Below are positions 24,745-33,076 of a stretch of DNA of 64,000 nt, in pieces. Position numbers and translations under genes: made by a program. Under the pieces are notes generated by a model. The model saw only the letters and a list, made by a program, of their open reading frames with translations. It searched no databases and was not told where the DNA came from. Location of the stretch: positions 1,308,297-1,372,296 of the forward strand of contig NZ_VDES01000002.1 of NCBI RefSeq assembly GCF_013607875.1, in the 5' to 3' direction. Numbering within the stretch: the first letter of the stretch is position 1; the number at the start of each line of letters is the position of its first letter. The DNA comes from Blastomonas ursincola (GTDB lineage: Bacteria; Pseudomonadota; Alphaproteobacteria; Sphingomonadales; Sphingomonadaceae).

Positions 24745-26589
24745 TCAGCCGGACGGCACGATATCGAAGGCGATGGTGGTGCGGTGCTGGGTGTCCGCAA
24801 AGGGCACGGTGCCGTGATAGAAATAGGACGGGAACAGTACCAGCAGGCCCGGTTGGGGGCGGACCATGTGCAGGATCTGTTCGCGGTCGCCCAGGTTCAG
24901 TCCGGTCTCGCCGAACTTGAGCCAGCCACTCTGCCCGTCGCCGACCGCGGGCGGTACCGCGACATAATAGACCGCGCTGATCCAGCCTTCGGGATGGATA
25001 TGGTTGCTGTGATGACCTCCGCTCGACAGCCGCACCGACCAGGAGCCTGAAAAGGCAAAGCCGGCGGATTTGCGGGCCAGGAACGGATGGCTCGCATCGT
25101 CGGGCAGCGCGGCAATATGGCGCTCCACCGCCTGGCGGATCATTGCGTGCACCGTCACGATCTCGGGCAGTTCGCGCGCGAAAAGGTCGTCGGTGGTCTG
25201 CGTGCCGCCGCGCAGCGTCTGTTCGAGCGGCGCGGTGCGGGCCGTGTGCAGCGTGCCCAGCGCCACATCGAGCGCGCGGTTGAAACCAGGTCCGTCGCCA
25301 CCGGGCGGCGTCAGCATCGCGGTGCCGATCAGCCTGGGATCGATCAGCCAGTGGAATCGCGCGTCTCCGGTCAGCCGCCAGCTCAGGCCTTGCAGCGCCA
25401 GCGCCTGCTGGTCATGAGCGTCATCGTCGAGCCGGGTGACGATGCGCGACATCGCCTCGCCGATCCGGTCGGTGATGATCAGACAGCGAGCCGATTCGCG
25501 CAGCGTCGGCGGGTGGCGCGGCTCGATCTCCAGCGCCGCCTCGAAGGCCGCAAAGGCACGATCGGGTTCGCCGCAAGACCAGCATGCCTGGCCGAGCCGA
25601 AAGCGCAGGTCGGCACCCCCGACGCCCCGCGCGGCCGCATCGGCCAACAGCGCCGCCGCCGCTCGAGCCTCCCCGGCCAGCGTGAGCCGCTCTGCCAGCC
25701 CACACAGCAACCCGGCGTCGTCCGGGGCCTCCACCAAAGCATCGCGGTAGCTGGCAACATGGCCATCGCGGTCGCCTTGCTGCCAGAGCAGGCGGCTGAG
25801 CGAATCGTGCAGATCGACATCGCTGGGCGCAAGCGCGATGGCGCGCCGATAGGCCGCAGCCGCCTCTTCCATCCGGCCCAGATCCTGCAGGCAATGGCCG
25901 CGATTATAGTGGATGCGTGGGTCATCGGGGGAAAGTGCGGCGCTGCGATCGAACAGCGGCAAAGCCTCTTCGGGACGCCCCGCGAGCCGCAGCGCGACGG
26001 CCAGATTGTGCAACCACGGGCCGTGATCCGGTTGAAGCGTCAGGGCCTTGCCATAGGCCATGACCGCCTGCGCCTGATCGCCCATTGCAGCAAGTGCCTG
26101 ACCCAGCACGGCCCAAGCGCGGGCCGAACCAGGCTGCGCGCGCACCAGGGCGGCCATATGCTCCGCCGCTTGCGATGCCCTGCCGAGCGCGATCAGCGCG
26201 AGCGCGCGGTTGATATCGGCATCGGCATAATCGGGCTTGAGCGCTAGCGCCTTGCCATAGGCCTCCAGCGCCTGCTCCTGCTGGCCCGTCGCCGCACAAG
26301 CGTTGCCCAGATTGTTGAGAACATGGGGCTGGCGCGGCTCGTTGGCCAGCGATTGCCGGAACAAGGCGATCGCCGCAGGCTGGTCGCCCCGCTGGCGCGC
26401 CAGCATGCCGAGCAGTTGCAGCACGTCGGGGTCGCGAGGCGCTGTCGTGCGCAGATGCTCGAGAAGCGCCTGCGCCTCGTCGAGCCTGCCGGACCGCGCC
26501 GATGCCATGGCCCGAGCAAGCGCGTTAGGGTCGGCGCGCGATGATCGTGTCTGTTGCAAACTCGTTTCCGCCGCTGCTTGTCCTGGCAT
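24745..26589 (-). CDS. TPR protein fused to a 2OG-Fe(II) oxygenase domain
   Basis: A 614-aa protein without a leader. About residues 20-370 form some ten TPR repeats (for example NLGNACAATGQQEQALEAYG and YNRGHCLQDLGRMEEAAAAY). Residues about 500-612 form a putative 2OG-Fe(II) oxygenase domain: metal ligands are probably in HHSNHIHPEGW and YHGTVPF, and the 2-oxoglutarate Arg lies in QHRTTIAFD. Such fusions in alphaproteobacteria often neighbour TonB receptor genes and may hydroxylate peptides or proteins held by the TPR solenoid; the substrate is unknown. A palindromic site 61 bp upstream shares a 14-mer with the MarR promoter region. Confidence 0.82.
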   Translation of the reverse strand: MPGQAAAETSLQQTRSSRADPNALARAMASARSGRLDEAQALLEHLRTTAPRDPDVLQLLGMLARQRGDQPAAIALFRQSLANEPRQPHVLNNLGNACAATGQQEQALEAYGKALALKPDYADADINRALALIALGRASQAAEHMAALVRAQPGSARAWAVLGQALAAMGDQAQAVMAYGKALTLQPDHGPWLHNLAVALRLAGRPEEALPLFDRSAALSPDDPRIHYNRGHCLQDLGRMEEAAAAYRRAIALAPSDVDLHDSLSRLLWQQGDRDGHVASYRDALVEAPDDAGLLCGLAERLTLAGEARAAAALLADAAARGVGGADLRFRLGQACWSCGEPDRAFAAFEAALEIEPRHPPTLRESARCLIITDRIGEAMSRIVTRLDDDAHDQQALALQGLSWRLTGDARFHWLIDPRLIGTAMLTPPGGDGPGFNRALDVALGTLHTARTAPLEQTLRGGTQTTDDLFARELPEIVTVHAMIRQAVERHIAALPDDASHPFLARKSAGFAFSGSWSVRLSSGGHHSNHIHPEGWISAVYYVAVPPAVGDGQSGWLKFGETGLNLGDREQILHMVRPQPGLLVLFPSYFYHGTVPFADTQHRTTIAFDIVPSG

Positions 26590-26649
26590 CTGGGGCCGTG
26601 CGAGCAGGAACAGCAGCTTTGATCGCGCCGGTCAACGGCTTCACAGCAA

Positions 26650-26675
26650 GAATCACATGCAAATGCACATGATTC
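26650..26675. promoter_or_regulatory. Palindromic site A upstream of the TPR-oxygenase gene
   Basis: The 26-bp site has matching arms GAATCA (26650-26655) and TGATTC (26670-26675), with inner arms TGCA at 26658-26661 and 26664-26667 on the same centre. Its minus-strand core CATGTGCATTTGCA recurs with one change at 27306-27319 near the MarR promoter. It is a likely operator, and the MarR protein encoded between the two sites is the candidate binder. Confidence 0.6.
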
Positions 26676-26709
26676 GGACGGTCAGCGTCGCGGCCGAACC
26701 GCGCAGAGA

Positions 26710-27231
26710 CTATTCGATCGGCAGCTTGCTGAGATTGTCGCTGATCTTCTTGAGCGTCCGAAGCAGGTGCGCGATGTCGCGGTTGCTGATGCCCACCATC
26801 GCGCGCGAGAATTGGCGTCCTACGATCGGGGTCAACTTGCGCAGCGTCTGCTGGCCGGCGGGGGTCAGGGTGACTTCGGTGATCCGGTTGTCTTCGGGGT
26901 TGGGCTCGGTCGATACGAGCCCCTGTTCGACCATGCGGTCGATGATCCGGCTGATCGTCGATCTTTTGGTGAGCGCCGCCTCGGCAATCGCACCGATGCT
27001 GGCGGGCTGCTGTTCGCGCAATACCGTCATCACACGATAAATCGGCTTGGACACGCCATGCTTGTGCAGCACCTTGTCCATGTCTTCGTGATATTTGAAA
27101 TCGGCATGCGCCATCAGATAGAAAGGCGAGTTTTCCAGGCGGAATGTCGGGTTGCTCGGGTCATATTCGCCGCGATTTTCCACCTGCTCCCCTTCCTGAC
27201 GTACCGTTGCTGCTGCCGAGCTTGCGTTCAT
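26710..27231 (-). CDS. MarR-family transcriptional regulator
   Basis: A 173-aa regulator. The winged helix-turn-helix is clear: ASIGAIAEAALTKRSTISRI forms the HTH, followed by DRMVEQGLV and a wing (EPNPEDNRITEVTLTPAG). The N-terminal extension of about 35 residues (MNASSAAATVRQEGEQ...) is polar and unusually long for the family. The ATG at 27231 has GAGA upstream. It diverges from the M24 peptidase gene and sits within the peptidase island. Palindromic sites with a shared 14-mer occur on both of its sides, which suggests autoregulation and control of the oxygenase and perhaps the M24 operon. Confidence 0.9.
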   Translation of the reverse strand: MNASSAAATVRQEGEQVENRGEYDPSNPTFRLENSPFYLMAHADFKYHEDMDKVLHKHGVSKPIYRVMTVLREQQPASIGAIAEAALTKRSTISRIIDRMVEQGLVSTEPNPEDNRITEVTLTPAGQQTLRKLTPIVGRQFSRAMVGISNRDIAHLLRTLKKISDNLSKLPIE

Positions 27232-27300
27232 GTTTTCTCAAAAGCCTCGATTGATCAAGCGGTTCCATCGCAATGGACCGCCAAGGGGATCGAACTAGCC

Positions 27301-27323
27301 GAATACATGTGTATTTGCACTGA
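27301..27323. promoter_or_regulatory. Site B, candidate MarR operator
   Basis: The core CATGTGTATTTGCA (27306-27319) differs by one base from the minus-strand core of site A. Its flank starts with the same GAAT. A short dyad ATACA-TG-TGTAT overlaps it. It lies about 75 bp upstream of the MarR start codon. Confidence 0.55.
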
Positions 27324-27490
27324 GTTATGACAGCCGTGTGGAAGAAAATGCCTGTCGCTGCCAATAGTTTTGTTGCTGGCAGGGGGCCTGCGGCCCCAAT
27401 GCTGCAAGCCGTTCACGCGCCTCGGGCCCGGGCGAGCGTGAACCCTTGAATTCCCTATCGGTACCGGCGGCATGAGGCCGCGCAATAAAA

Positions 27491-27519
27491 TTGACAAAAA
27501 TCGTGTGAAGTTGAATATA
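27491..27519 (+). promoter_or_regulatory. Sigma70-type promoter of the M24 gene
   Basis: A perfect TTGACA (27491-27496) is followed after 17 bases by AATATA, or after 18 by ATATAT. The segment is AT-rich in a GC-rich context, and the start codon of the M24 peptidase gene is about 60 bp downstream. Confidence 0.5.
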
Positions 27520-27579
27520 TCTGCGGTGAAGTACGGGGCAGGCGACAGGTTCTGATCCCGGAGGCTGGAGGAGATGCGC

Positions 27580-28902
27580 ATGGCGTTCGGACGGTGGGGA
27601 CTGGGTTTTGGCGCTGCGGCGGTGCTGCTGGCTGCGGCGACGCCTGCAACCGCGCAGGAAGCCCGCCAGCGCTGGGAACAGCTGTGCCAGATTCGCAAGG
27701 ACAAGCTCGACCTGATTCTGCCCGAAGCGATGCGCGAAAACCGAATCGACATGTGGATCGTCGCGTCGCGCGAAGGACATGACGATCCCAATGCGATGCT
27801 GCTGGGCGGCGGCTATGTTGGCGATATCGGTTATTATGTGTTCACCGATCGCGGCGAGGGGCGGATCGAGCGGGCCGCGTTCGGCATTGGCGGTGCGGCG
27901 TTCGATCAGTGTCCGCTCTATGACCTGCGCAGGTCGCCCGCAGACCTCAAGGCATTCATCGCCGAGCGCAATCCGAAGCGGATCGGCGTCAATATCGCCT
28001 CCGAAATCGGTACGGCGGACGGTCTCAGCCATTCGCTTCACCAGAAGTTGGTCGAAACGCTGGGGCCGGAATTGGCGCAGCGGCTCGTCCCGGCGGAAAA
28101 GCTCGTGTCCGATTTCCGCTCGCGCCATGCTGCCAGCGAAATCGCTGCCTTTGCCCGCGCGGGCGAATTCTCGCGCACCATCGCCGAGCGCGCGCTCTCG
28201 AACGAGGTGATCACGCCGGGCAAGACCACCACGGGCGAGGTCGCCTGGTGGATGATGGAGGAACTGCACAAGCAGGGCTTGGGCAACAGCTTCGGCATCC
28301 CCAGCATCTACATTCTTGGTCCCGGTCCGCGCGGGCCCGTGTCGGGCGATCATGTCATCCAGCACGGCGACCTGATCACGATGGACTGGGGCGTGAATTT
28401 CCTTACCGCCTATACCGACATGAAGCGCATGGCCTATGTGCTGAAGCCCGGCGAGAATGCGCCGCCGCCAGGCGTCCAGCGCGCCTTCGACAAGGCGCGC
28501 GAGATCCGCCAGATGATCCTCGAGGTGATCCGCCCCGGCGTTACCGCAGGCGATGCGCTGGCCGCAGTGAACCGTCGCGTGGCCGAGACCCCTGGGCTGG
28601 CGCTCGGTAGATATGACGATCCTGTGGCCGATCCCAAGGTGTCCGATGTCGTGATCGGCAGCCACTCGGTGGGCGATCTGGGGCACGGGTCTGGACCGTC
28701 GATGGCCGAATTCAATCCGCTGCGCATGACCTACACGCTGCGCCCCGGCAATTTCCTGTCGATCGAGCTGTTCCTCTACACGCCCGTTCCCGAATGGGGT
28801 ACGCGCAAGATCAAGATTCCGCTCGAGGACAATGGCGTGGTGACCCAGCGCGGCTTCGAATGGACCGCCCCGCCGAACAATCGCATCCTGTTGGTCAAGT
28901 GA
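27580..28902 (+). CDS. Secreted M24 family metallopeptidase (Xaa-Pro aminopeptidase-like)
   Basis: A 440-aa exported peptidase of the pita-bread fold. The leader (GFGAAAVLLAAATPATAQ) is followed by a creatinase-type N-domain (residues about 35-190) and the catalytic domain. All five dimetal ligands are visible: D269 (TMDWG), D280 (YTDMKR), H369 (GHGSG), E396 (IELFLY) and E416 (LEDNGV). The start at 27580 is preferred over 27574 because GGAGGAG lies at 27567-27573. Most M24 aminopeptidases are cytosolic, so a secreted one fits a periplasmic peptide-trimming role with the nearby DUF885 and S9 enzymes. A perfect TTGACA lies upstream. Confidence 0.87.
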   Translation: MAFGRWGLGFGAAAVLLAAATPATAQEARQRWEQLCQIRKDKLDLILPEAMRENRIDMWIVASREGHDDPNAMLLGGGYVGDIGYYVFTDRGEGRIERAAFGIGGAAFDQCPLYDLRRSPADLKAFIAERNPKRIGVNIASEIGTADGLSHSLHQKLVETLGPELAQRLVPAEKLVSDFRSRHAASEIAAFARAGEFSRTIAERALSNEVITPGKTTTGEVAWWMMEELHKQGLGNSFGIPSIYILGPGPRGPVSGDHVIQHGDLITMDWGVNFLTAYTDMKRMAYVLKPGENAPPPGVQRAFDKAREIRQMILEVIRPGVTAGDALAAVNRRVAETPGLALGRYDDPVADPKVSDVVIGSHSVGDLGHGSGPSMAEFNPLRMTYTLRPGNFLSIELFLYTPVPEWGTRKIKIPLEDNGVVTQRGFEWTAPPNNRILLVK

Positions 28903-29026
28903 TCCGGCAGCGCCCGCGCAGCTTTGCGGCCATATGCGTGCCAGCATGATGCGGGCATGATCGCATGCGGCTTGCGGGCCGCCGGACAGGAATATCGGCT
29001 CCAACGAAGTTAGAGCTTGAAATGTT

Positions 29027-29051
29027 ACATATCACGCAATTATGCATATGT
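29027..29051. promoter_or_regulatory. Inverted repeat before the aminotransferase gene
   Basis: ACATAT (29027-29032) and ATATGT (29046-29051) form a dyad with a 13-base centre, 24 bp before the start codon. The reverse strand reads ACATATGCAT, loosely resembling the ACATGTGTAT of site B. It is a weak candidate for the same regulator. Confidence 0.3.
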
Positions 29052-29074
29052 CTGTACAGCAGCGGAGAGCAATA

Positions 29075-30244
29075 ATGAAATGGCCGGCACAGCGCCTCGC
29101 ATCGGGATCGAAGAAGAGTTTCGGCATGTACGACGAGGCTGCGAAACTCGACGCTGCGGGGGTTGATCTCATCCATCTGGAATTCGGGCGGCCGCATGCC
29201 GATACGCCCGACCACATCAAGCTGGCGACCAAGGCCGCGCTCGACGCTGGCATAGTCCATTATGGTGATTTTCGCGGCACGCTCTCCTTTCGCCAGGCGC
29301 TGGTGAAGAAATTGCGCGATTTCAACAAGCTCGATTACGGCGTCGATGAGGTGCTGGTGACCAACGGGCTGACCCATGCCTCGTTTGCGGCGTTCATGGC
29401 CGCGATCGATCCGGGCGACGAGGTGATCCTGCTCGACCCCTATTATCCGCAGCATATCGGCAAGACCCAGCTTGCCGGGGGCAAGGTGGTGATCGCGCAT
29501 CTCGACAAGGCCAACGGCTTTGCCATTACGAAAGAGGCGATCGCAGCCAAGATCACCGACAGGACGCGGATGATCGTGCTGATCAACCCGGCCAATCCCA
29601 CGGGGCGCGTCTATACGCGGGCAGAGCTTCAGCATATCGCCGATCTGGCGATCGAGCACGACCTGCTCGTACTCTCGGACGAGGTGTACGAGTATATCAC
29701 CTATGACGGGGCGGAGCATATCAGCATCGCCAGCCTGCCGGGCATGCGCGAGCGGACCATCACCTGCTTCGCCTTCACCAAGGCTTATTCGATGGATGGC
29801 TGGCGCGTGGGCTATGTGACCGCCGACGCGCGGCTGATGCCCGCGATCCTGACCATCGCGATGACCGACGTCACCCATGTCAACGTGTTCGTGCAGGAAG
29901 GCGCGCGTGCGGCTGTCGAAGGGCCGCAGGAGCCGATGCTTGCGATGGTCGAGGCCGATCGGCGCAAGCGCGACATCGTCGTGCAGGCGCTGAACCAGAT
30001 GCCCGGCGTTACCTGCGCCGCGCCTGAGGCCACCATCTACGCCTTTCCCGATATCAGCGGCACGGGCCGCAGCTCGCAGGATATCGCGATGGCGATCCTG
30101 CAGGAAGCGCATGTCGTGGTCGAGGCGGGAAGCTTTTACGGACCCGGCGGGGAAGGGCATCTCCGCGTCTGCTTCGGGTCCGAATCCGAGGCGCGTATCG
30201 TCGAGGCGATGGAGCGCCTGGGCCGCTTCTTCAACGCACTTTAA
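29075..30244 (+). CDS. PLP-dependent aminotransferase class I/II
   Basis: A 389-aa fold-type I aminotransferase. The Schiff-base lysine is K236 in FTKAYSMDGWRVGY. PLP-contacting motifs include VTNGLTHASFAAF, NPANPTGRVY and LSDEVYEYI, and the substrate-carboxylate Arg lies in HLRVCFG. The start at 29075 has GGAGAG 5 bases upstream; the in-frame ATG at 29042 lacks one. It resembles aspartate or aromatic aminotransferases, but the exact amino acid is not deducible. It is probably co-transcribed with the DUF885 gene 27 bp downstream, linking amino acid release with its deamination. Confidence 0.88.
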   Translation: MKWPAQRLASGSKKSFGMYDEAAKLDAAGVDLIHLEFGRPHADTPDHIKLATKAALDAGIVHYGDFRGTLSFRQALVKKLRDFNKLDYGVDEVLVTNGLTHASFAAFMAAIDPGDEVILLDPYYPQHIGKTQLAGGKVVIAHLDKANGFAITKEAIAAKITDRTRMIVLINPANPTGRVYTRAELQHIADLAIEHDLLVLSDEVYEYITYDGAEHISIASLPGMRERTITCFAFTKAYSMDGWRVGYVTADARLMPAILTIAMTDVTHVNVFVQEGARAAVEGPQEPMLAMVEADRRKRDIVVQALNQMPGVTCAAPEATIYAFPDISGTGRSSQDIAMAILQEAHVVVEAGSFYGPGGEGHLRVCFGSESEARIVEAMERLGRFFNAL

Positions 30245-30271
30245 GTCAGCGACATATCAGGGAGAGACAGC

Positions 30272-31924
30272 ATGAAGCGGAACTGGCGTCACTGGGCTGC
30301 GCTGCTGGCGCTCCCGCTCCTTGCTCCGCTTGCCGCGCAGCCGGTCGCCGCGCAGACCGAGCAGCCGGCATCGGGCTATGCCGCGCTGCTGGCGCTCTAT
30401 GACGAGTTCCGCGCGCTGACGGTGCCCGAAATGGTGCGCGGCGTGCCCGACTACACGCCCGCTGCGATGCAGCGCCAGGCCGAGCGCCTGGCGGGCTTGC
30501 AGCAGCGGCTGCGCGCCATCGACGACAGCGCCTGGCCGATCTCCGAGCGGGTCGATTACATGGTCGTGCTGGCGGAAATGCGCGGGCTCGAATTCCAGCA
30601 CCGCGTCATGCAGCCGTGGAAGCGCGATCCGGCCTTTTACAGCACGACCAATCTGGGCTTCGGCCCGAAGATGCACGGGGCGTTCGGCATTCCCGCGCTT
30701 CCGCTCAAGGGCGACGCACTGACGCGGTTCAAGGCCAGCCTTGACGCGGTGCCTGCGGCGCTGCGCCAGGCGCGCATAAACCTCACCGATCCGCGTGGGG
30801 ACCTCGCCCGGCTGGCGATCGTGCAGAAACAGGTCGAGATCAACGTCTTTGCCGAGCTGGCCGCGCGCGCGGCCCAGGTGCAGCCCGATCTGGTGCAGCC
30901 GGCGAAGCGGGCGCAGGCGGCGGCAGCGGAATTCAAGGCCTGGCTGGAATCGATCGAGGCGGGGCTTCCGGCGCATGGCGGGGTCGGCAAGGAAAATTAC
31001 GCCTGGTATCTCAAGAACGTCCTGCTGCTGCCCTATACGCCCGAAGAGGTCGAGACGATCGGCGAGCGCGAATATCAGCGCCAGGTCGCGTTTCTCAAGA
31101 TCGAGGAGCATCGCAACCGTGCGATCCCGATGCCCGAACCGGTGAAGACCCGCGCCGAGTTCGATACCAAGCGCAAGGCCGAGGACGAGCACCTGCTCAA
31201 GCAATTGCGCGAAGGCCAGTGGGTGACCATTCCCGATTATGTGCAGCACGATCCCGAAGAGGGGCCCTATGTGTTCCCGTTCGAGCGCGATCCTTCCAAG
31301 CCCGGCCTGTTCGACCCGCCGCTCAACCTGCATTTCTTCTTCCAGGCCGAGTTTCGCGATGGCCTGCCGCTGCGCGCGCACAATCTGCCAGGCCACATGT
31401 TCGATGGCCTTCAGGCGGCGCGCGATACGCGTCCCATTCGCGGCAAACCCCGGCTCTTCTTCGTCAATGGGTTGCGCAACGAGGGCTGGGCCTTCTATCT
31501 GGAAGAGATGATCCTGCAGGCGGGCATGCTCGAGGATCGGCCCAAGACGCGCGAGATCGACTATATCCTCGGCGCCAAGCGCGCGGCGCGTGTCGTTCCT
31601 GAAATCCGCATGCAGGCGAATGAATGGACCTGGAAACAGGCGAATGAATCGCTGATCGCGCGCACGCCCAAATGGATGAAGCCGGGCGATGCGGTGGCGC
31701 AGTTCGATATCGAGCTGTACCTGCGCCAGCCCGGCTATGGCATCGGCTATTACATGGGCAAGGTCGAGCTGGAAAAGCTGCTGGCCGAGGTTGCGATGCA
31801 GCAGGGCGAGGCCTTCGACATCAAGGCCTTTCACGACCGTTTTCGCGCTGCGGGATCGATCCCGATCTCGCTGATCCGCTGGGAGATGACGGGCCGGGAC
31901 GACGAGGTTCGGACGATGCGCTGA
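30272..31924 (+). CDS. DUF885 family protein, putative peptidase with altered metal motif
   Basis: A 550-aa secreted DUF885 protein. The ATG follows AGGGAGAGACAGC, and the leader ends AAQPVAAQ. The family's HE-x-x-PGH motif is replaced: the aligned segment reads RAHNLPGH with H375 the only retained His at the last position and no Glu. The second motif NEGWAFYLEE (E404) is kept. It shares this combination with the paralogue at 11056, and flanking sequence (EMILQAG, DRPKTREIDYI) is also alike, so the two form a subgroup. It either uses a different ligand set or serves as a binding protein. Convergent with the kinase gene downstream. Confidence 0.82.
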   Translation: MKRNWRHWAALLALPLLAPLAAQPVAAQTEQPASGYAALLALYDEFRALTVPEMVRGVPDYTPAAMQRQAERLAGLQQRLRAIDDSAWPISERVDYMVVLAEMRGLEFQHRVMQPWKRDPAFYSTTNLGFGPKMHGAFGIPALPLKGDALTRFKASLDAVPAALRQARINLTDPRGDLARLAIVQKQVEINVFAELAARAAQVQPDLVQPAKRAQAAAAEFKAWLESIEAGLPAHGGVGKENYAWYLKNVLLLPYTPEEVETIGEREYQRQVAFLKIEEHRNRAIPMPEPVKTRAEFDTKRKAEDEHLLKQLREGQWVTIPDYVQHDPEEGPYVFPFERDPSKPGLFDPPLNLHFFFQAEFRDGLPLRAHNLPGHMFDGLQAARDTRPIRGKPRLFFVNGLRNEGWAFYLEEMILQAGMLEDRPKTREIDYILGAKRAARVVPEIRMQANEWTWKQANESLIARTPKWMKPGDAVAQFDIELYLRQPGYGIGYYMGKVELEKLLAEVAMQQGEAFDIKAFHDRFRAAGSIPISLIRWEMTGRDDEVRTMR

Positions 31925-31939
31925 CGCACCGCGTCCCGG

Positions 31940-33076
31940 TCAGGCCAGCGGCAGCCAGACCTCGAAGCTGCTGCCTTCGCCCGGCGCGCTGCGCGTGAGC
32001 AGGATGCGCCCGCCATGGAGTTCGACGAGCTGCTTGACGAGCGCCAGGCCGATACCGAGGCCTTCCTGGTTCATCCGGCCATCGGGTGCGACCTGCGCGA
32101 AAATGTCGAAAATCCGTCCCTGCTGTTCGGGTGCGATACCGATGCCGTTATCGGCGATCTCGATCTTGGCCCACCGATCCTCTGACCTCAAGCTGACGCG
32201 AATATCACCGCCATTGGGGGTGTAGCGCGCGGCGTTGCTGATCAGATTGCCGACGATCTGGGTGACGCGCGCATGGTCGCCGCGCAGCCTGACCGGGTCA
32301 TCGGGCAGTGCAAGGTGCAGGCGGTGCCCCGCCGAATCGATGATCGGCTGCACCGTCTCGATGGCAAAGCCGATAACGTCCTGCAGCAGCAGTTCCTCGT
32401 GCCGCAGCGAGATCTTGCCCTGCTCGATGCGCGAGATGTCGAGCAGGTCCTCGACCAGCCGGGTCATGTGGCTGAGACTGCGGTTCATCGCGCTGCGGAT
32501 CTCGGGAACCGCGTCGGTGCCTTCGCGCCGCTCGAGCAGCCTCAGCCCCGCGACCAGCGCCATGATCGGGTTGCGAAGTTCATGCGCCAGCACCGCGAGA
32601 AAGCGGTTCTTCTGTGCGTCGGCCGCCTGCAGCTCGAGCCCCATCGCGGCCAGGCTGTCGCGCTGCTTCGCGATCTGGCGCCGCTGGTTATAGAGCTCGA
32701 AGAAGACGTTGGCCTTGGAGCGCAGGATATCGGGTTCGATCGGCTTCTGGATGAAGTCGACCGCGCCCGCCTCATAACCGCGAAACCGGCGCGCGGTATC
32801 GCCGCTGCCGGCGGTGACGAAGATGATCGGCACGTGGCGCGAGCGCTCGCTGCCGCGCATGAGCTCGGCCAGTTCGAACCCGTCCATGCCGGGCATCTGC
32901 ACGTCGAGCAGCGCCAACGCATAATCGTGGACCAGCAGCAGTTCGAGCGCCTCTTCGCCGCTCGATGCCTTGTGGCACTCCAGACCATCGGATTTGAGCA
33001 ACGCTTCGAGCGCGACAAGATTTTCCGGCAGGTCATCGACCAGCAGGCATTTGATGGGGTCGAAGCTGCCGGTCAT
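31940..33076 (-). CDS. Response regulator-histidine kinase fusion
   Basis: A 378-aa cytosolic REC-HisKA-HATPase protein. The receiver (residues about 6-125) has LLVDDLPEN, the phospho-Asp in LALLDVQMPGMDG and the Lys in FIQKPIEP. A short coiled coil leads to the H-box FLAVLAHELRNPIMAL, and the ATPase domain has VGNLISNAARYT, IADNGIGI and EGLGIGLALVKQL. The start ATG overlaps the CheB stop (ATGA). It is the last gene of a four-gene signalling operon. Proteins of this layout usually relay phosphate from another kinase, and here the partner is likely the triple-receiver hybrid kinase. Confidence 0.9.
   Translation of the reverse strand: MTGSFDPIKCLLVDDLPENLVALEALLKSDGLECHKASSGEEALELLLVHDYALALLDVQMPGMDGFELAELMRGSERSRHVPIIFVTAGSGDTARRFRGYEAGAVDFIQKPIEPDILRSKANVFFELYNQRRQIAKQRDSLAAMGLELQAADAQKNRFLAVLAHELRNPIMALVAGLRLLERREGTDAVPEIRSAMNRSLSHMTRLVEDLLDISRIEQGKISLRHEELLLQDVIGFAIETVQPIIDSAGHRLHLALPDDPVRLRGDHARVTQIVGNLISNAARYTPNGGDIRVSLRSEDRWAKIEIADNGIGIAPEQQGRIFDIFAQVAPDGRMNQEGLGIGLALVKQLVELHGGRILLTRSAPGEGSSFEVWLPLA

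Larger units (their letters stand above)
27232..27579. other. 348-bp divergent MarR/M24 intergenic region
   Basis: The region holds site B (27301-27323) close to the MarR start and a sigma70-like promoter (27491-27519) pointing towards the M24 gene. No small gene with coding character is visible. Confidence 0.7.

Noticed and set aside
28903-29020. Terminator after the M24 peptidase gene
   Set aside because: Several short GC-rich complementary words occur, but none forms a compact stem better than expected in such GC-rich DNA.
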